Shown: in pieces, positions 43,245-51,909 of the stretch | Numbering within the stretch: position 1 is the first letter of the stretch | Layout of the letters: each line of letters opens with the position of its first letter | NCBI RefSeq assembly: GCF_015461835.1 | Contig: NZ_JACOPX010000007.1 | Location: 124,001 to 188,000 of the forward strand | Source of the DNA: Pseudomonas neuropathica | Lineage (GTDB): Bacteria; Pseudomonadota; Gammaproteobacteria; Pseudomonadales; Pseudomonadaceae | Direction: 5' to 3' | Length of the DNA: 64,000 nt | The notes under the pieces: generated by a model | The model's input: only the letters and a program-made list of their open reading frames with translations | Database searches by the model: none | What the model was told of the DNA's origin: nothing | Position numbers and translations under genes: made by a program

Positions 43245-45089
43245 TCAGCGCTCCCTGAGCACGAACACCGAATCCGGAGTCGACTCAACCTTCAATACGC
43301 CCCCGATGAGCCAGACCACTTTGTTTTCCATGTTCGCGGTGGCCAGGGCGTGAAACGCCTCGTTGCCTATCCTGGCCGGCAGGCTGGGTTCTGCCAGTTC
43401 ATTGCCCGGGGTGTGGGACAGGCCGACATGATCCACCACACCCAGTTTCATAAAATAAATCCGGTCACTGGTTCCGCGCCTGAATACCAGCGTTGGCATG
43501 CGGTGTTCGTATGTCAGGGGAAATATGTCATAGCCGCTGCGAACCAACAGAGCGCCAAGCAGGCGTCTGAGGTTCAGGTCGGTCGGGTAGGTTTTGTAGT
43601 GGTTCCACTCGACGGGAAAATGCTTGGGATCGAAGCTGAGTCGTTGCAGTTCGCCGTCGACCTGGGAGGGTATGCGGATGAGTTTTTTTCCGTTGAAATC
43701 GATGGCGGGTGCCACTGCCAGCATGTTCAGCGGGTCGGCATACGCAGGTGCGGTGGGAAATGGCCGTTGTTTCCACTGATGCAGGACTGCCTGAATGTTG
43801 ACCAGCCCGGTGCCGGTAATCATCGGTGTGTTGTCCGCGAGTTCGAACAGCCTTCTGGCGACGGCCCGTGCCGTGTCATCAGAGAAATCAGGGAATGTCC
43901 TGGCTACCGACTGCGAGATCGGTTCATCGAAGAAACGTTTTCCAGGGTGTATTTCTCCCGGATCGTTACCGATGCGAAATGTTGCAACAGGCTGCATCGA
44001 GGGCGCCGTACGGAGCATTTGTTCAAACGCATCGAAGTGTGTTGGCACAAAGTCAGGATGTTGCACAAAGTAGATTTTGGGGTTAGGGGTGGAACCCTTC
44101 GGCACCACCGGATAGTGAAACCAGCCGAGCTGCACCGACTCCACCTGCGCTGGTTTGTTCAGATGGCCCCAGGGTAGCCAGAAAAACGGTGTTTGCTCGG
44201 CTGGAGTGCTGGCGTCGAAGGTTATTGGTGCTAGTGGTTGTTCGGGGACGTTGACCCGCGCGCGTTTGCTTGGGCCGGGTTGCGGTTCGTCTGCTTCGGC
44301 CATTGGCCGCGACCTGCCTGCAGCGGGATGGTTGGGGGTTGGCAAGTGCGGATGCTTGCGGCGCCAGAGCACCGTTCCGGGAATCTGTTGAAAAAATACA
44401 TCGGGCAAGTCTCTGCTTGTTGCCGAGGTCAGTTGATATTCACCTTGCTGGTTTTTCCGAACCATGACTGTGCCGTCTGCGGTATCGACGAAGGTATGTT
44501 TGAGTTTGTTGTATCGAAGTCCCCCCGTTGAGAGTTCTGCTCTGGTCAGTGTTTTTGCGTCATCGGGCGCAAGGTAGGAGAGGGACGGTGGCGTGGCAGG
44601 GGTGTCGGGGCGAGACCGTGTTGATTTCCAGCCGGGGCGCTGGATGTGCCAGCTGGCCTGGCCCTCAATCCTGGTCAGTACCGGGCCGGGAAGACCCGGT
44701 GCAAAGGTCAGCGGAACGTAATAGTTGCCTTGCAGATCCCGTTCGACGACAAACCGGCCTTCGTTGCCGATTTGCGCGTAGGTTCGTTGATCCGGGCCGG
44801 TGAACAGACCCGTGTTTTCTCCGCTTGGTATCAGCTCGTGCAATCGATCCTGTGGCCAGGCGATTGCACTGCGGGCGGCACGGTAGGTATCGGGCATATC
44901 ACTGACGATGACGGCGGGCGGGCGAGTGGTGGCGATACCGGGAGGTCCCGTGGTCGAGTCGACGCCAGGCAGCGCTGGGTCAGGCAGGTTTGCAGTGACG
45001 CGAGTACCCGAGCCTGGCTGTGCAGGTCTGGTTGTAACAGGGGTATCTGCTGCCACTGTCACAGGAACTTTTTTGGGTGGTTTGGCCAT
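43245..45089 (-). CDS. Unrecognised large protein, paralogue C of the toxin-like locus
   Basis: 614 residues. It begins MAKPPKKVPVTV, followed by a Pro/Thr-rich stretch (about 10-60). The first module (about 65-150) has AIAWPQDRLHELIPSGENTG and YAQIGNEGRFVVERDLQGNY, matching paralogue A. Then come GLRYNKLKHTFVD, GTVMVRKNQQGEY, QQIPGTVLWRRK, GPSKRARV (272-279), HFDAFEQMLRTAPSMQP and a C-terminal VVWLIGG...VFVLRER. There is no signal peptide or membrane segment. The Shine-Dalgarno is weak. It lies 150 bases downstream of the RTX/Tcd-like gene. Function unknown. Confidence 0.8.
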   Translation of the reverse strand: MAKPPKKVPVTVAADTPVTTRPAQPGSGTRVTANLPDPALPGVDSTTGPPGIATTRPPAVIVSDMPDTYRAARSAIAWPQDRLHELIPSGENTGLFTGPDQRTYAQIGNEGRFVVERDLQGNYYVPLTFAPGLPGPVLTRIEGQASWHIQRPGWKSTRSRPDTPATPPSLSYLAPDDAKTLTRAELSTGGLRYNKLKHTFVDTADGTVMVRKNQQGEYQLTSATSRDLPDVFFQQIPGTVLWRRKHPHLPTPNHPAAGRSRPMAEADEPQPGPSKRARVNVPEQPLAPITFDASTPAEQTPFFWLPWGHLNKPAQVESVQLGWFHYPVVPKGSTPNPKIYFVQHPDFVPTHFDAFEQMLRTAPSMQPVATFRIGNDPGEIHPGKRFFDEPISQSVARTFPDFSDDTARAVARRLFELADNTPMITGTGLVNIQAVLHQWKQRPFPTAPAYADPLNMLAVAPAIDFNGKKLIRIPSQVDGELQRLSFDPKHFPVEWNHYKTYPTDLNLRRLLGALLVRSGYDIFPLTYEHRMPTLVFRRGTSDRIYFMKLGVVDHVGLSHTPGNELAEPSLPARIGNEAFHALATANMENKVVWLIGGVLKVESTPDSVFVLRER

Positions 45090-45113
45090 GTGAAGTTACT
45101 CGTTGAGTGATGA

Positions 45114-45146
45114 TGCGCGGGCACGTAAGTGCCTCAGCGCATTTTT
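45114..45146 (+). other. Plus-strand terminator-like hairpin inside the toxin-like locus
   Basis: TGCGC/GGCAC (45114-45124) pairs with GTGCC/GCGCA (45129-45141) and is followed by TTTTT on the plus strand. Neighbouring genes are on the minus strand, so it may block antisense transcription into the large toxin gene, or be chance. Confidence 0.35.
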
Positions 45147-45239
45147 CAGGCGCACTCGTCCGCATCCCAGTGGAGATGTTCGGTTACTGCACTTCGGAGT
45201 GCGCACGTGGTTATCGGTTTTTGACGGGTGTGTGGCGCG

Positions 45240-48200
45240 TCAAGCAGAGGGAACAGTCATCAACGGCGGCTGTGCAAGGAGGGTGAGGTCTTGATGGCTG
45301 CACCGATTGACCACTTGCAGTGCTGAGTATTCAACGCGAGATTTGTCTCTGCGCAGGATCCAGCCATGCGTGGGAAAGTTGTAACTCAGCGCCTCGGGAC
45401 GATTGTCGGCGAGCACGATGTTTCTCACTTTGATCTCTTGATTGGCCATTGCTGCAAGGGCCTCGGGCAAGTCTTTTGCCGAGTCGGGGTCTTCAAAGAA
45501 GCGGGCATCCAGACCATCCAGGTAAACCCTGTCGAAAGAAAGATCGACGGTATGGACAACCCCTTTCTCGGTAATGACACGGACCTGATCGATCAGGTCT
45601 TCGCTTTCGTACTCGGGCAAATGAATAATGCAGGTGCCGATGTGCAGCTGGTTATTTTCCAGCCTGATCTCGACCTTGCCGAGTTTCGTCGCGTCGAGGT
45701 CCCAGGTGGAAGAGTAAGGCAGTCTGGCAGGGGCGTTTGCGAGTGCTCCCGGGGTAGACAATCTGATCGCTATATCGGCAACCAGGTGAATCAGGTAGGT
45801 GGAACCAGTACCTTCAAGATTCTGGATCGAGGTTTGCTCTGGATAGGAAAAAAGCGAACCGCATCCCGCCCTGTCGAATTTGAAGGGTTTGGTTTCAGGT
45901 AACTCAAAAGGAATCTGATCTGTGCGCCGTGGCAGTGGTAGTGAGAGCTGCGTCGTCCAAGTATCAACATCATTCGGATTATGGCTTTCAAGGGGGCAAA
46001 CATCGGTTTCCGGTGTCAGTTGCAAATTGACCGTGACGCCACCTTTAAAAATGAGCACGACCCGGTAGTTGGGACGTGCGGCCATGGTTCGCAAGATCCT
46101 GATCATGTTTCTGGGGTCAGATCCACCTTCCGCATAGGCGAACAAGCCAAATTTCAGTGTGTTTTGGCCGAAGTGATAAATCAGGTCGCATCCCGCAAAA
46201 AGTTCTCCATTTGACTTCTTCTCTCCCGAGGTAAAGTGCGCTTCAACCTTTGTCAGTTCGCTGATGTCGTAATCAAGATGCAGACGAACCACCGCTTCAG
46301 CACGTTTCACCAACCGGAGTGTCGTGTTTTTCCTGGACCTTGGCAGGTAGTAACTCGCATCACGCTGATGATCGATCACGCACTCGGGAGTGTGGAGGAT
46401 AAGGGGTCTTTCGGGTGTTCCTTTTTTTACAACGACGACTTCGATTTCGAGGTTGTGGCCATTTTCGATGCTGTCAGGCAGGTCGGGGGCGTCAGGCAGT
46501 TTTAACGAGTAGCCGTCGCCGGTCATGAACGTGAATTTATTATTCTGCAATACGAAGTTGTTTGCGTCTTTCTTATACAGGCCTTGAATGATCACGACAC
46601 TTTTCGGGTCGTCCGCGAATGCGAACCGGGAACTGATGATCAGCGCGCCATTCTCGATTGCCCAGCTTTCGATCAGTTCGTATTTCCAGTTGAGCAAAAC
46701 AATACTTTCTTCTGTGCCGTCTTCGATGATGGCAATACGGCCTGGTTTGTGGTCAATGATGTATTCGTCAATACCAGCCTCACCCGAGGCTGTTGCTCCG
46801 GGATACGTCAGATGGATTTGATCATTTCCGGGCCCCGCATTGATGGTGTCCTGGCCGCGCGAATTAATGATGTTGCGTTGAGCCGAACCGGTCACAACAC
46901 TGATGGCCCCGCTGACCGTTTCAACATTCTCGATACTTTCCAGAAGGCTGTGGAGAGTACATTTTTCACCCTCTTCGGCAGAAGGATCGGTTGCGATTAC
47001 CTGCAGGGTTTGGGCCAGCAGATCGACGTCATAGCCTTTTCTATCGGTGCGGCGGGTGTAATTGCTTCCAGCCAGAACAAGCGTGTCGTTGCCTGCGCCG
47101 CCTTTCAGTGTTGAATACTCGGAAACCTCGACATCCTGTACAAGCAGATCCCCTGCACCCTCGAACACGAAGCGGTCGTCTTTCTCACCCCCGGTCAGCT
47201 GTTTTTTTCCCGATCGGTAGTGAAAGTTGTTGGGTTTGTTTTCAACGCCCTTGATTGAGTCCTGGCCCTCGCTGATGAACCAGAGGATGCCCTTGTTTTC
47301 GCCAACCGTACCCAACTCTGCACCAGGCGTATCCTTGGAAACCCCGTTGCGGGCGTCAATGATGTCATCGCCTCCCTTGATCTCGGGAACCTGGATCGTT
47401 TCCCAACGGTCTTGTTTGGTCCACCAGTTACGCTTGCGCACTCGGGAGGGATTGAGGTGGACTTCAAACTTGCCATTAACGATGGCTTCGGTTGTGTCCT
47501 TTAGTTGCCCATCCAACAGATTTCTGGCTGTTTCTTTCAATTGTTTCGCGTGTTGGAGCCTGGTTTTTGCCAGCAGATAGCGGTTTTGCACGGCCTGCTC
47601 AGGGTCCATCATGCAGAACGAAAACCAGCCTGTGCGCCAGCGCTCGTCCAGCGTCAGTTCGATGTAGTCATCAATGTCGTCGACCACGCGTACCGCGCCA
47701 TAAATTTGCGACCCGATGGCCAGGATTGCACCAGCTGCAAGCCCGACCGGGCCTGCAAATGAAAAGCCTGCCAACGCTGCCGCACCGAGGATGACCGTCA
47801 TGGCGGCGCTGGTAATACTCAATCCAGCGCTCACGTAATGGTCCATGGCTTCTTTTCCGACGGCATTTTCAGCGGCATTGATCGATCTGACAGCAGTGAA
47901 GATATCGAACGGCAATGTCAGTGCGCCGCCGATCAGACCGCCGGAGCGACCCAGCCTCAGGGCAAACCGGGTTTTGGCAAAATCCATCAGGGCGCCTTGC
48001 CCGGCCGAGAGCATATTCGACGCAATTTTGCTGACGGCGATGTCAACAACGATGGAACCCACTTCCGTACCAATACCCAAGCTGTTGATGGCGACTTCGG
48101 TGGTGTTGTTTGCTTTGATAGCATCCACCACACCACGTAAACCCATGAATATGCCGAAAGCTTGGATGCCGACACTCGACCCGAGCGCGGCGTAACTTTT

Positions 48201-48785
48201 CGCCAGAGACACCCAGCGAGGATTATGTTTGGGCAGGTTTGCGTGATACAGGTCCAGTTTCTGTGCGCAACCCAGTAGTTTTACCAATTTGCTACGGTAG
48301 TTACCTTCGTCTGTAGAGACTTGCGAACTTTCTCTTATCAGATGAGGGGCCGTCAGTGGGCGTTCGCTGGCCATTTCGAAAAGCAGTGTCGTCAACAAAT
48401 AACTGTCCTTGCCTGTTGACGATTTCATATGGTGTTCAATGTCGACGGCACTGAACTGCAACGCGTTGATGAAAGATCGCTTGGGTACCCGGAAAAAGGT
48501 GCTTTTGCCACTCAGTGGTTGGCCGTCAAACGTGGCGCCCAAGGCATAAAGTGACACTCGTGTTATTGAAATATTGCCGATTTGCAGCGGGCCGAATACG
48601 GAGTCGACTATTTTCAGTTGATCGACTGTGCTTTTTACTTTGATGCTGGTTGTTTCATCAGTTTCGGGTTTGAAATCAATGGTCGAAACATGATGTTCAT
48701 TGCTCTCGAAACGCATGTCGGCGATGACGACGGCGTCGGTGATTTCTGCAGTTTCCAATGACGCTTTACGTATCAGGGTGGCCAT
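45240..48785 (-). CDS. TcdA/TcdB-pore-like and RTX-like repeat protein, putative toxin
   Basis: 1181 residues. An N-terminal region (about 1-185) of unknown type is followed by a hydrophobic, glycine-rich stretch (about 190-425). Its pattern (GGALTLPFDIFTAVRSINAA, GKEAMDHYVSAGLSI, GPVGLAAGAILAIGSQIYGA, DDYIELTLDERWRTG, NRYLLAK) resembles the translocation/pore region of large clostridial toxins and Mcf/FitD-type insect toxins. RTX-like calcium-roll repeats follow at about 470-660 (GGDDIIDARNG, GGEKDDRFVF, GGAGNDTLVLAG, AGPGNDQIHL). The remainder is beta-rich and unrecognised. There is no signal peptide, consistent with type I or another non-Sec route. AAGGAAG precedes the ATG. It is the first of four minus-strand genes. 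No glycosyltransferase or cysteine-protease domain is seen. Confidence 0.85.
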   Translation of the reverse strand: MATLIRKASLETAEITDAVVIADMRFESNEHHVSTIDFKPETDETTSIKVKSTVDQLKIVDSVFGPLQIGNISITRVSLYALGATFDGQPLSGKSTFFRVPKRSFINALQFSAVDIEHHMKSSTGKDSYLLTTLLFEMASERPLTAPHLIRESSQVSTDEGNYRSKLVKLLGCAQKLDLYHANLPKHNPRWVSLAKSYAALGSSVGIQAFGIFMGLRGVVDAIKANNTTEVAINSLGIGTEVGSIVVDIAVSKIASNMLSAGQGALMDFAKTRFALRLGRSGGLIGGALTLPFDIFTAVRSINAAENAVGKEAMDHYVSAGLSITSAAMTVILGAAALAGFSFAGPVGLAAGAILAIGSQIYGAVRVVDDIDDYIELTLDERWRTGWFSFCMMDPEQAVQNRYLLAKTRLQHAKQLKETARNLLDGQLKDTTEAIVNGKFEVHLNPSRVRKRNWWTKQDRWETIQVPEIKGGDDIIDARNGVSKDTPGAELGTVGENKGILWFISEGQDSIKGVENKPNNFHYRSGKKQLTGGEKDDRFVFEGAGDLLVQDVEVSEYSTLKGGAGNDTLVLAGSNYTRRTDRKGYDVDLLAQTLQVIATDPSAEEGEKCTLHSLLESIENVETVSGAISVVTGSAQRNIINSRGQDTINAGPGNDQIHLTYPGATASGEAGIDEYIIDHKPGRIAIIEDGTEESIVLLNWKYELIESWAIENGALIISSRFAFADDPKSVVIIQGLYKKDANNFVLQNNKFTFMTGDGYSLKLPDAPDLPDSIENGHNLEIEVVVVKKGTPERPLILHTPECVIDHQRDASYYLPRSRKNTTLRLVKRAEAVVRLHLDYDISELTKVEAHFTSGEKKSNGELFAGCDLIYHFGQNTLKFGLFAYAEGGSDPRNMIRILRTMAARPNYRVVLIFKGGVTVNLQLTPETDVCPLESHNPNDVDTWTTQLSLPLPRRTDQIPFELPETKPFKFDRAGCGSLFSYPEQTSIQNLEGTGSTYLIHLVADIAIRLSTPGALANAPARLPYSSTWDLDATKLGKVEIRLENNQLHIGTCIIHLPEYESEDLIDQVRVITEKGVVHTVDLSFDRVYLDGLDARFFEDPDSAKDLPEALAAMANQEIKVRNIVLADNRPEALSYNFPTHGWILRRDKSRVEYSALQVVNRCSHQDLTLLAQPPLMTVPSA

Positions 48786-48948
48786 GTGAACTTCCTTGTT
48801 CTGGCGGGTTTTTATTTATTTGAGTCGTGATAGTACGGTCGCCTTTTGAACGATGTACATCAACGGGTTGTTGCTGTGTATTGCGCTTGAGGGATGCAGT
48901 TGTGGCGGCGGGGATATGTCGCGAGCAACACGAGCGGTCGCTGCGAAT

Positions 48949-48985
48949 GCCATCCCTGACCTGAGTTTTTCAAGTCAGGGATGGC
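48949..48985. other. Hairpin between LysE-type gene and the toxin-like locus
   Basis: GCCATCCCTGAC (48949-48960) and GTCAGGGATGGC (48974-48985) pair perfectly. There is no T-tract. It may serve as a terminator-like element for the leftward LysE-family gene, 35 bases after its stop. Confidence 0.45.
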
Positions 48986-49019
48986 TACAGATAAATAAAA
49001 AGTTTGTGATCCAAATGTC

Positions 49020-49649
49020 TCAGTGACTGCTGAGCAACGATGCCGCGCCGGCGCCTCCGAACAAGCCGGCACTGATCCGGTTGAACCAGCTCTGTCCTTT
49101 GCCACTGCGCAAGTAACGCGCTGCGCCGTGGGCTCCGAGTCCGTAGGCCAGTTTGCACAGCAGATCCAACAAGGTCCAGGTGGCGATCATCACCAGCAAC
49201 TGCGGCAGGAAGGGCTGCTCGGCGCTGAGGAATTGCGGCAGGAAAGCGGCGAAGAACAGGATGTCTTTCGGGTTGCTGGCGCCCAGTACAAAGGCGCGGC
49301 CGAACAACGCGCGAAACCGTGGAATGGCGGCAGCTTGTGGCACGACGGCGCCGACCGATGGCTGGCGCGATTGCTGCCAGCTCTGCCAGGCCAGATAGAA
49401 CAGATAGAGTCCGCCGACGATTTTCAGGGCACTGAACAGTTGCTCCGATGCCAGCAACAAGGCACCCAGCCCCAACGCAGAAGCACTGAGCAGGCAGATA
49501 GAGGCGAATACGCCACCGAGAAATGCCGGATAAGAACGGCGCAACCCATAATTCAGACTGTTGCTGATCATCAACAACGACAGTGGCCCCGGAATCAGGA
49601 TCACCACCAATGCAGCGCCGCTGAACAGCAGCCAGGTTTCCAGACTCAT
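49020..49649 (-). CDS. LysE/RhtB-family amino-acid exporter
   Basis: 209 residues with about six membrane segments. The family signature is near the N-terminus (LVVILIPGPLSLLMISNSLNYG) and a conserved ASNPKDILFFAAFLPQF occurs mid-protein. It probably exports an amino acid or related metabolite across the inner membrane. The ATG at 49649 has a near-perfect AGGAGG, so the longer frame to 49697 is not used. It is flanked by the toxin-like locus and the purine permease gene, with no clear functional link to either. Confidence 0.9.
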   Translation of the reverse strand: MSLETWLLFSGAALVVILIPGPLSLLMISNSLNYGLRRSYPAFLGGVFASICLLSASALGLGALLLASEQLFSALKIVGGLYLFYLAWQSWQQSRQPSVGAVVPQAAAIPRFRALFGRAFVLGASNPKDILFFAAFLPQFLSAEQPFLPQLLVMIATWTLLDLLCKLAYGLGAHGAARYLRSGKGQSWFNRISAGLFGGAGAASLLSSH

Positions 49650-49685
49650 CACTTTCCTCCTTTTTTTGTTGTACTCAAGAATGTG

Positions 49686-49713
49686 CAAAAGCCCCACCCG
49701 ATTGGGTGAGGCT
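49686..49713 (-). terminator. Rho-independent terminator after the purine permease
   Basis: On the minus strand AGCCTCACCC pairs with GGGTGGGGCT around AATC and is followed by TTTT. It lies 27 bases after the permease stop. Confidence 0.8.
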
Positions 49714-49739
49714 GTGTTGAAGCGTGAACCGCGTGACGC

Positions 49740-51089
49740 TTACAAGAAGATGAACTTGGCGATGAAAATCGCGCAGAGCACCCACAGGCTCACGGAAATC
49801 TCCTTGTACTTGCCGGTACCGGCCTTCAACGCCACGTAGGTGATGAAGCCCAGCGCGATGCCGTCGGCGACCGAAAAGGTCAGTGGCATCATGATCGCGG
49901 TGACGATGGCCGGGATGGCGTCAGTGGCTTCGTCCCATTCGATGTGGGCCATGCCGCCCATCATCAGCATCGCCACATAGATCAGTGCACCGGCGGTGGC
50001 GTAAGCGGGAATCATGCCGGCCAGCGGTGCGAAGAACATCGCCGCTATAAATAGCACACCTACGGTGACTGCGGTAAGACCAGTCCGACCACCAGCGGCC
50101 ACACCAGCGGCACTTTCTACATAACTTGTAACTGGAGGGACACCGACTACAGCGCCGAAGACGCTGGACGCACTGTCGGCTTTCATTGCGCGGGAGAGGT
50201 TTTCGATACGGCCGTCAGCATTCACCAGATTGGCGCGCTGGGCGACGCCCATCAGGGTGCCGGCGGTGTCGAACATGTGCACAAAGAGAAAGGCCAGTAC
50301 CACGCTGATCATGCTGACGTTAAACACGCCGGCGACGTTCATGGCCATGAAGGTCGGAGCCAGGCTTGGCGGGGTCGACATGATCCCTTCGTAGTGCACG
50401 ATGCCCAGGCCCCAACCGGCCAGGGTCACGGTGATGATGCTGATGAGGATTGCGCCGAAGACTCGATGGTAGCTGAGGATCGCGATCATCAGAAAGCAGA
50501 TGGCCGCGAGCAGTGGGCCAGGTTCGCGCAGGGAGCCGAGTTTGATCAGTGTGGCCGGGCTATCGACGACGATACCCGCGGTTTTCAAGCCGATCAGGCC
50601 AAGGAACAGACCGACACCGGCACCCATCGCAAAGCGCAGGCTGACTGGAATGCTGTTCAGCAGCCACTCGCGAATCCGCGAGAAAGTCAGGATCATGAAC
50701 AGCACACCGGAGACGAACACCGCACCCAGTGCAGTTTCCCAGTTGTAGCCCATGGTGCCGACCACGGTGTAGGTGAAGAACGCGTTGAGGCCCATGCCCG
50801 GTGCCAGCCCCACTGGCCAGTTGGCGTACAGCCCCATCAACAGGCAGCCCAGCGCGGCGGCGATACAGGTGGCGACGAAGGCTGCACCATGGTCGATCCC
50901 GGCATCGGCCATGATGTTCGGGTTGACGAAGATGATGTAAGCCATGGTGATGAAGGTTGTCAGACCGGCAATCAGCTCGGTCTTCACCGTGGTGCCATGC
51001 AAGCTGAGTTTAAACAGACGTTCCAGCAGGCCACTGCGTAATGGCGGCGAGAGGTCCAGCGTCGATGCTTCGGATTTGCGGCTTTCCAC
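49740..51089 (-). CDS. AzgA-family adenine/guanine/hypoxanthine permease
   Basis: A 449-residue inner-membrane permease with 12 or more hydrophobic segments. AzgA-type signatures: ELIAGLTTFITMAYIIFVNP, GLAPGMGLNAFFTYTVV, FLFVHMFDTAGTLMGVA and PPVTSYVESAAGVAAGGRTGL (in pieces). It is a proton symporter for 6-oxopurines or adenine. A TTGTGTACAA motif 131 bases upstream equals the one before uraH, suggesting co-control with purine catabolism. It ends at a clear terminator. Confidence 0.92.
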   Translation of the reverse strand: MESRKSEASTLDLSPPLRSGLLERLFKLSLHGTTVKTELIAGLTTFITMAYIIFVNPNIMADAGIDHGAAFVATCIAAALGCLLMGLYANWPVGLAPGMGLNAFFTYTVVGTMGYNWETALGAVFVSGVLFMILTFSRIREWLLNSIPVSLRFAMGAGVGLFLGLIGLKTAGIVVDSPATLIKLGSLREPGPLLAAICFLMIAILSYHRVFGAILISIITVTLAGWGLGIVHYEGIMSTPPSLAPTFMAMNVAGVFNVSMISVVLAFLFVHMFDTAGTLMGVAQRANLVNADGRIENLSRAMKADSASSVFGAVVGVPPVTSYVESAAGVAAGGRTGLTAVTVGVLFIAAMFFAPLAGMIPAYATAGALIYVAMLMMGGMAHIEWDEATDAIPAIVTAIMMPLTFSVADGIALGFITYVALKAGTGKYKEISVSLWVLCAIFIAKFIFL

Positions 51090-51219
51090 AGCGAGTACTC
51101 CTCAAGAGTTTTATTGTTATTTCCAGGGCCGGACCCATGAGGGGTGGCAGCGGCCCTTTGAGGCATACGCGAATTTGTTGACCATGCGGTCAGGAACTCG
51201 CACGCTGTGGATTATGCTT

Positions 51220-51229
51220 TTGTGTACAA
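51220..51229. promoter_or_regulatory. TTGTGTACAA motif upstream of the purine permease
   Basis: Identical to 38777-38786 and one base off the palindrome at 38570-38579. A looser relative, TTGTTTACGA, follows about 35 bases further on (51254-51263). It lies in the promoter region of the AzgA-type gene. Confidence 0.5.
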
Positions 51230-51302
51230 ATAAAGCAAATATTGTTTTTGATTTTGTTTACGAAAGTTCCGTCAATAGGGGTATATCGCCTGTACTGGCC
51301 CC

Positions 51303-51369
51303 CTCGCGAGCAAGCTCACTCCCACATTTGCAATGCGTTCCCCTGTGGGAGCGAGCTTGCCCGCGAAGA
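51303..51369. repeat. Inverted REP pair
   Basis: CTCGCGAGCAAGCTCACTCCCACA faces TGTGGGAGCGAGCTTGCCCGCG (given in two halves). It lies downstream of the MarR-family gene. Confidence 0.85.
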
Positions 51370-51380
51370 GGCAGTCCTAT

Positions 51381-51827
51381 TCAATCGAGAGCCGTCTGAC
51401 TTTTCCCCAGTGCCATATTCACCGCTAACCAGCCATTCACCGCCGCCTCGCCAGCCTCGGCAAACACTCGCTCCAGCAATTTCACCTGCTCACGCCGCAG
51501 CGCCTGTTCAAACTTCGCGCCTTCGGCCGTCAATTTCAGCAGACGCTTTCGCTTGTCGGCCTCGGACGCCACGCTGTCGACCAGATGCATTTCCTGTAAC
51601 TGCCGCAACGGCATGTTCAAGGCCTGCTTGCTCACGCCAAGCAATCCCAGCAATTCCTTCACGCTCAAATTAGGGTATCGAGCGATGAAAAACACAATGC
51701 GCTGATGCACCCGCGACAGCCCACGGCGCTCGAGCATTTCATCAGCCTTGGCGGTGAAGGCTTGATAGCCGAAGAAAAACGCTTCCATCGCCTGTTGTTG
51801 GCTCGCGGGGTTTTTAAGGTCAAGCAT
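51381..51827 (-). CDS. MarR-family transcriptional regulator
   Basis: 148 residues from MLDLKNPASQQQ. The winged helix is evident (LSVKELLGLLGVSKQALNMPL as recognition region, then DKRKRLLKLTAEG as wing). A TTG at 51845 would add six residues. It is divergent from the aminotransferase gene, with 82 bases between starts, the usual layout for a regulator and its target. Ligand unknown. Confidence 0.88.
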   Translation of the reverse strand: MLDLKNPASQQQAMEAFFFGYQAFTAKADEMLERRGLSRVHQRIVFFIARYPNLSVKELLGLLGVSKQALNMPLRQLQEMHLVDSVASEADKRKRLLKLTAEGAKFEQALRREQVKLLERVFAEAGEAAVNGWLAVNMALGKSQTALD

Positions 51828-51909
51828 ATTGACGTACTCGCTCAAGCTGTCGTAATTTCAGTCAACCAGTTTGACTCATTTTTCCCATGCCTCGCTACCG
51901 GTGACTTCC

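Noticed and set aside
39405-45089. Calling the three paralogues dermonecrotic-toxin or DUF6543-type proteins
   Set aside because: I considered this because such proteins are common in P. fluorescens toxin loci, but I could not match any motif with confidence, so they are left as unrecognised.
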